Of a DNA stretch of 7,376 nucleotides, positions 4,845 through 7,376 are shown piece by piece. The number at the start of each line of letters is the position of its first letter. Positions within the stretch are counted from its first letter, which is position 1. The position numbers were made by a program, and so were the translations under genes. The notes below the pieces were generated by a model. The model worked only from the letters and a program-made list of their open reading frames with translations. It did no database searches and was not told the DNA's origin. Location of the stretch: the NCBI GenBank assembly GCA_027310325.1, contig DAIDBB010000052.1, forward strand, positions 1 through 7,376, read 5' to 3'. The DNA is from a bacterium. Lineage in GTDB: Bacteria > Desulfobacterota > GWC2-55-46.

Positions 4845-7376
4845 ATGAGACTCGACAGACTTACCATAAAAGCCCAGGAAGCTCTCCAGGAGGCGCAGAA
4901 TATAGCGCGGGAGAACGAACAGCAGGAGATAACGATCGAGCACCTCCTTCTGGCGCTCGTGAGCCAGGAAGGGGGGATAGTCGCCCCGATACTCGAAAGG
5001 ATAGGGGCAAAGCCGGCTCTCATCCGAGCTCAGCTCGAAGAGGTCATAAAAAAGGCCCCGAAGGTGTACGGAGCCGCGGGAGAGGCGTACCTCTCGCAGA
5101 AATTGAAGACCGCGCTCGATGCGGCCTTCAAGGAGGCCAGGGACCTCAAAGACGAGTTCGTTTCAGCCGAGCATCTTTTGACGGCCATAGCCTCCGATAA
5201 GACCGAGGCGTCGAGGATACTCGCCTCGCAGGGCGTTACGAGGGATACGATATTAAGGGCCATGACCGCCGTGAGGGGCACCCAGAGGGTGACCGACCAG
5301 TCGCCGGAGGAAAAGTACCAGGCCGTCTCGAAGTACACGAGAGACCTCGTGGAGATGGCCAGAAGCAACAGGCTCGACCCTGTCATCGGCAGGGACGACG
5401 AGATAAGAAGGGTGATACAGGTCCTTTCAAGGCGCACCAAGAATAATCCCGTCTTGATAGGCGAGGCCGGGGTGGGAAAGACGGCGATAGTAGAGGGGCT
5501 TGCCCAGAGGATAGTCGGCGGCGACGTCCCCGAAACGCTCAAGAACAAGAGGCTCCTTGCCCTGGACCTCGGGGCCTTGATAGCGGGAACAAAGTACAGG
5601 GGGGAGTTCGAGGATAGATTAAAGGCCCTCATGCGCGAGATCGCGGAGGCCCAGGGAGAGGTGGTCCTCTTCATTGACGAGCTCCATACGCTCGTCGGGG
5701 CAGGGGCCGCCGAGGGGGCGATGGACGCGTCGAACATGCTTAAGCCCGCGCTCGCCAGAGGCGAGCTCAGGTGCGTGGGGGCAACGACATTAGATGAGTA
5801 CAGGAAGTACATCGAGAAGGACGCGGCCCTCGAAAGAAGGTTCCAGCCTATAATGGTCGGCGAGCCGTCGGCGGAAGATACCATTGCCATCTTAAGGGGA
5901 CTCAAGGAGAAGTACGAGGTCCACCACGGGGTCCGGATAGCGGATTCCGCCATCATAGCGGCGGCTACCCTCTCAAACAGGTACATAACCGACAGGTTCC
6001 TGCCGGACAAGGCCATAGACTTGATCGACGAGGCGGCCTCGCGCCTCAGGATAGAAATAGACTCCATGCCGACCGAGATAGACGAGATCGAAAGAAGGAT
6101 AATACAGCTCGAGATAGAAAAGCAGGCCTTATCCAAAGAAACCGACAAGACCTCCCGCGAAAGGCTCGAAAAGATCGAAAAGGAGCTCTCGAACTTGAGG
6201 GAAGAGAGCGCAAGGCTTAAGCTCCACTGGCAGAAGGAAAAAGAGGTCATCGGCAAGATCCGGGAGACGAAGAAAAAGATAGAAGAGGTGAAGACCGAGG
6301 CGGCCAACGCCGAAAGGGTTGGAGACCTCGGCAAAGCGGCGGAGCTTAAGTACGGAAAGCTCATCGAGCTCCAGAAGGCCTTTGAGGAGGACGGCAAAAA
6401 GCTTTCCGGGCTCCAGACCGGGACACGTATGCTCAAGGAAGAGGTCGATGGCGAGGACATTGCGCAGATAGTATCGAGGTGGACTGGAGTTCCCGTTTCG
6501 AGGATGCTCGAAGGGGAGAAGGCGAAGCTCCTTCACATGGAAGATGGCCTGAGGAGGCGCGTCGTCGGCCAGGACCAGGCCCTGAAGGCAGTTTCAAGCG
6601 CCATAAGGAGGGCGCGGGCCGGGCTCCAGGACGTGAACAGGCCGATAGGCTCGTTCATATTCCTCGGCCCGACGGGCGTAGGAAAGACCGAGACCGCGCG
6701 GGCTTTGGCAGAATTCCTCTTCGACGACGAGCGGGCGATGATAAGGATAGACATGAGCGAGTTCATGGAGAAGCATTCGGTTGCGCGCCTCATAGGCGCG
6801 CCCCCCGGCTACGTCGGCTACGCAGAAGGGGGCTATCTTACGGAAGCCGTACGGAGGAGGCCGTACTCTGTGCTGCTTTTCGACGAGATAGAAAAGGCGC
6901 ACCCGGACGTCTTCAACATACTCCTCCAGATACTCGACGACGGGAGGCTTACGGACGGCAAGGGGAGGACCGTCGACTTCAAGAATACTGTCATAATAAT
7001 GACCTCGAACATCGGCAGCCCCTATATTACCGAGCTGGGAGAGAAGGAATACGAGGAGATAAGGGCGCGCGTCATGGAGGCCCTGAGGGCGTCGTTCAAG
7101 CCTGAGTTCCTCAATAGGATCGACGACATCATAATATTTCATCCGCTTTCAAGGGAGCACATGAAGGCGATAGTCGAGATACAGCTGGGGCGCCTCAAGA
7201 AGATGCTCGCCGAGAAGGGTATGGAGGCAACCATAACCGAAGCCGCTAAAGGCAAGCTCGCGGACGAGGGCTACGACCCGGTATTCGGCGCGCGGTCTCT
7301 TAAGCGGTTACTCCAGAAAGACGTTTACGACGCCCTTTCGATGAAGATGCTCGAGGGCGAGTTCAGGGAAGACGAC
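4845..7376 (+). CDS. clpB: ATP-dependent protein disaggregase ClpB (Hsp100), truncated by the right edge
   Basis: The frame stays open for 844 codons to the window end. E. coli ClpB has 857 aa, so probably 15-25 codons and the stop lie beyond. ClpB is a cytosolic hexameric AAA+ machine that, with DnaK/DnaJ/GrpE, threads proteins out of aggregates. Seen in order: Clp N-domain (about 1-145); NBD1 with Walker A GEAGVGKT (206-213), pore-loop Tyr251 in GTKYRGEFE, Walker B FIDE (276-279) and arginine fingers Arg331/332 in ALERRFQ; a full-length coiled-coil M domain (about 406-525) with Tyr503, the residue implicated in DnaK cooperation in E. coli; NBD2 with Walker A GPTGVGKT (608-615), pore-loop Tyr656 in GYVGY, Walker B FDE (679-681), sensor TSNIG (720-724), Arg758 in FLNRIDD and sensor-2 GARSLKR (815-821). 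The complete M domain separates it from ClpA and ClpC, and no ClpP-binding loop was recognised. Minor oddities are GYVGYAEGG (usually GYEEGG) and GARSLKR (usually GARPLKR). No frameshift was found on reading through. Confidence 0.98.
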   Translation, partial: MRLDRLTIKAQEALQEAQNIARENEQQEITIEHLLLALVSQEGGIVAPILERIGAKPALIRAQLEEVIKKAPKVYGAAGEAYLSQKLKTALDAAFKEARDLKDEFVSAEHLLTAIASDKTEASRILASQGVTRDTILRAMTAVRGTQRVTDQSPEEKYQAVSKYTRDLVEMARSNRLDPVIGRDDEIRRVIQVLSRRTKNNPVLIGEAGVGKTAIVEGLAQRIVGGDVPETLKNKRLLALDLGALIAGTKYRGEFEDRLKALMREIAEAQGEVVLFIDELHTLVGAGAAEGAMDASNMLKPALARGELRCVGATTLDEYRKYIEKDAALERRFQPIMVGEPSAEDTIAILRGLKEKYEVHHGVRIADSAIIAAATLSNRYITDRFLPDKAIDLIDEAASRLRIEIDSMPTEIDEIERRIIQLEIEKQALSKETDKTSRERLEKIEKELSNLREESARLKLHWQKEKEVIGKIRETKKKIEEVKTEAANAERVGDLGKAAELKYGKLIELQKAFEEDGKKLSGLQTGTRMLKEEVDGEDIAQIVSRWTGVPVSRMLEGEKAKLLHMEDGLRRRVVGQDQALKAVSSAIRRARAGLQDVNRPIGSFIFLGPTGVGKTETARALAEFLFDDERAMIRIDMSEFMEKHSVARLIGAPPGYVGYAEGGYLTEAVRRRPYSVLLFDEIEKAHPDVFNILLQILDDGRLTDGKGRTVDFKNTVIIMTSNIGSPYITELGEKEYEEIRARVMEALRASFKPEFLNRIDDIIIFHPLSREHMKAIVEIQLGRLKKMLAEKGMEATITEAAKGKLADEGYDPVFGARSLKRLLQKDVYDALSMKMLEGEFREDD
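5273..5291 (+). promoter_or_regulatory. Possible internal translation start in clpB (short ClpB form)
   Basis: Codon 149 is GTG (5289..5291), preceded at 10 nt by GAGGGG (5273..5278). In E. coli a shorter ClpB lacking the N-domain is made from an internal start at Val149. The number matches here because the N-terminal regions align without gaps. A form starting here would keep both ATPase domains and the M domain. The purine run could be coincidental in AGG/GAG-rich coding sequence. Confidence 0.4.

Noticed and set aside
5030..6460. A 476-codon open frame on the minus strand opposite clpB
   Set aside because: The plus-strand ClpB reading is continuous with all motifs. The antisense product is a Ser/Leu-rich composition artefact with no recognisable domain or ribosome site.
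1..7376. A previously undescribed defence, mobile or biosynthetic system
   Set aside because: All long coding space is accounted for by pdxA, a surA-like gene, mfd and clpB. There are no direct repeats, insertion-sequence ends, tRNA genes or integration scars visible, and codon use looks uniform across the genes.

Overview
This window is ordinary bacterial core genome. It holds four recognisable genes in two divergent units and no mobile element, CRISPR array, RNA gene or accessory system that I can see. It suggests a Gram-negative bacterium of moderately high GC by eye. The evidence is a periplasmic SurA-type chaperone with a signal peptide, next to the DXP-pathway vitamin B6 gene pdxA. Codon choice leans strongly to ATA (Ile), AGG (Arg) and CTC (Leu). 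A Desulfobacterota or Nitrospirota-like lineage is a reasonable guess from gene order and codon style, but the window does not prove it.

Minus-strand unit, about 4733 down to 1. A strong extended -10 promoter (4706..4733) sits about 25 bp upstream of mfd (1176..4682), the transcription-repair coupling factor. A SurA-like single-parvulin periplasmic chaperone follows (182..1150, with alternative starts at 1183 or 1186), almost touching the mfd stop. Then comes pdxA (1..123), of which only the first 41 codons lie in the window. The tight spacing (25 nt, then 58 nt, no terminator seen) supports one mfd-surA-pdxA transcript. The surA-pdxA adjacency is also found in Escherichia coli.

Divergent control region, 4683..4844. 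Two back-to-back promoters have -35 elements only 23 bp apart: TTTAAA/TGcTATAAT toward mfd and TTGACA-N17-TAGATT toward clpB. The clpB promoter overlaps a weaker sigma-32-like pattern and a perfect 10-bp palindrome, and the leader can form a short GC hairpin. This would allow clpB to be driven both by the housekeeping sigma factor and by heat shock, but that is inference.

Plus-strand unit, 4845 to the right edge. clpB, the DnaK-cooperating Hsp100 disaggregase, is 844 codons long here and is cut by the window end some 15-25 codons before its expected stop. All its main catalytic and pore residues are readable, many at the same numbers as in E. coli ClpB.

Together the genes serve maintenance under stress: repair of DNA at stalled RNA polymerase (Mfd), folding of envelope proteins (SurA-like), cofactor supply (PdxA) and rescue of cytosolic aggregates (ClpB). 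No stretch above 300 bases lacks a gene. The most unusual points are the loss of both conserved parvulin histidines in the SurA-like protein and the compact divergent mfd/clpB promoter. I found no credible previously undescribed system.
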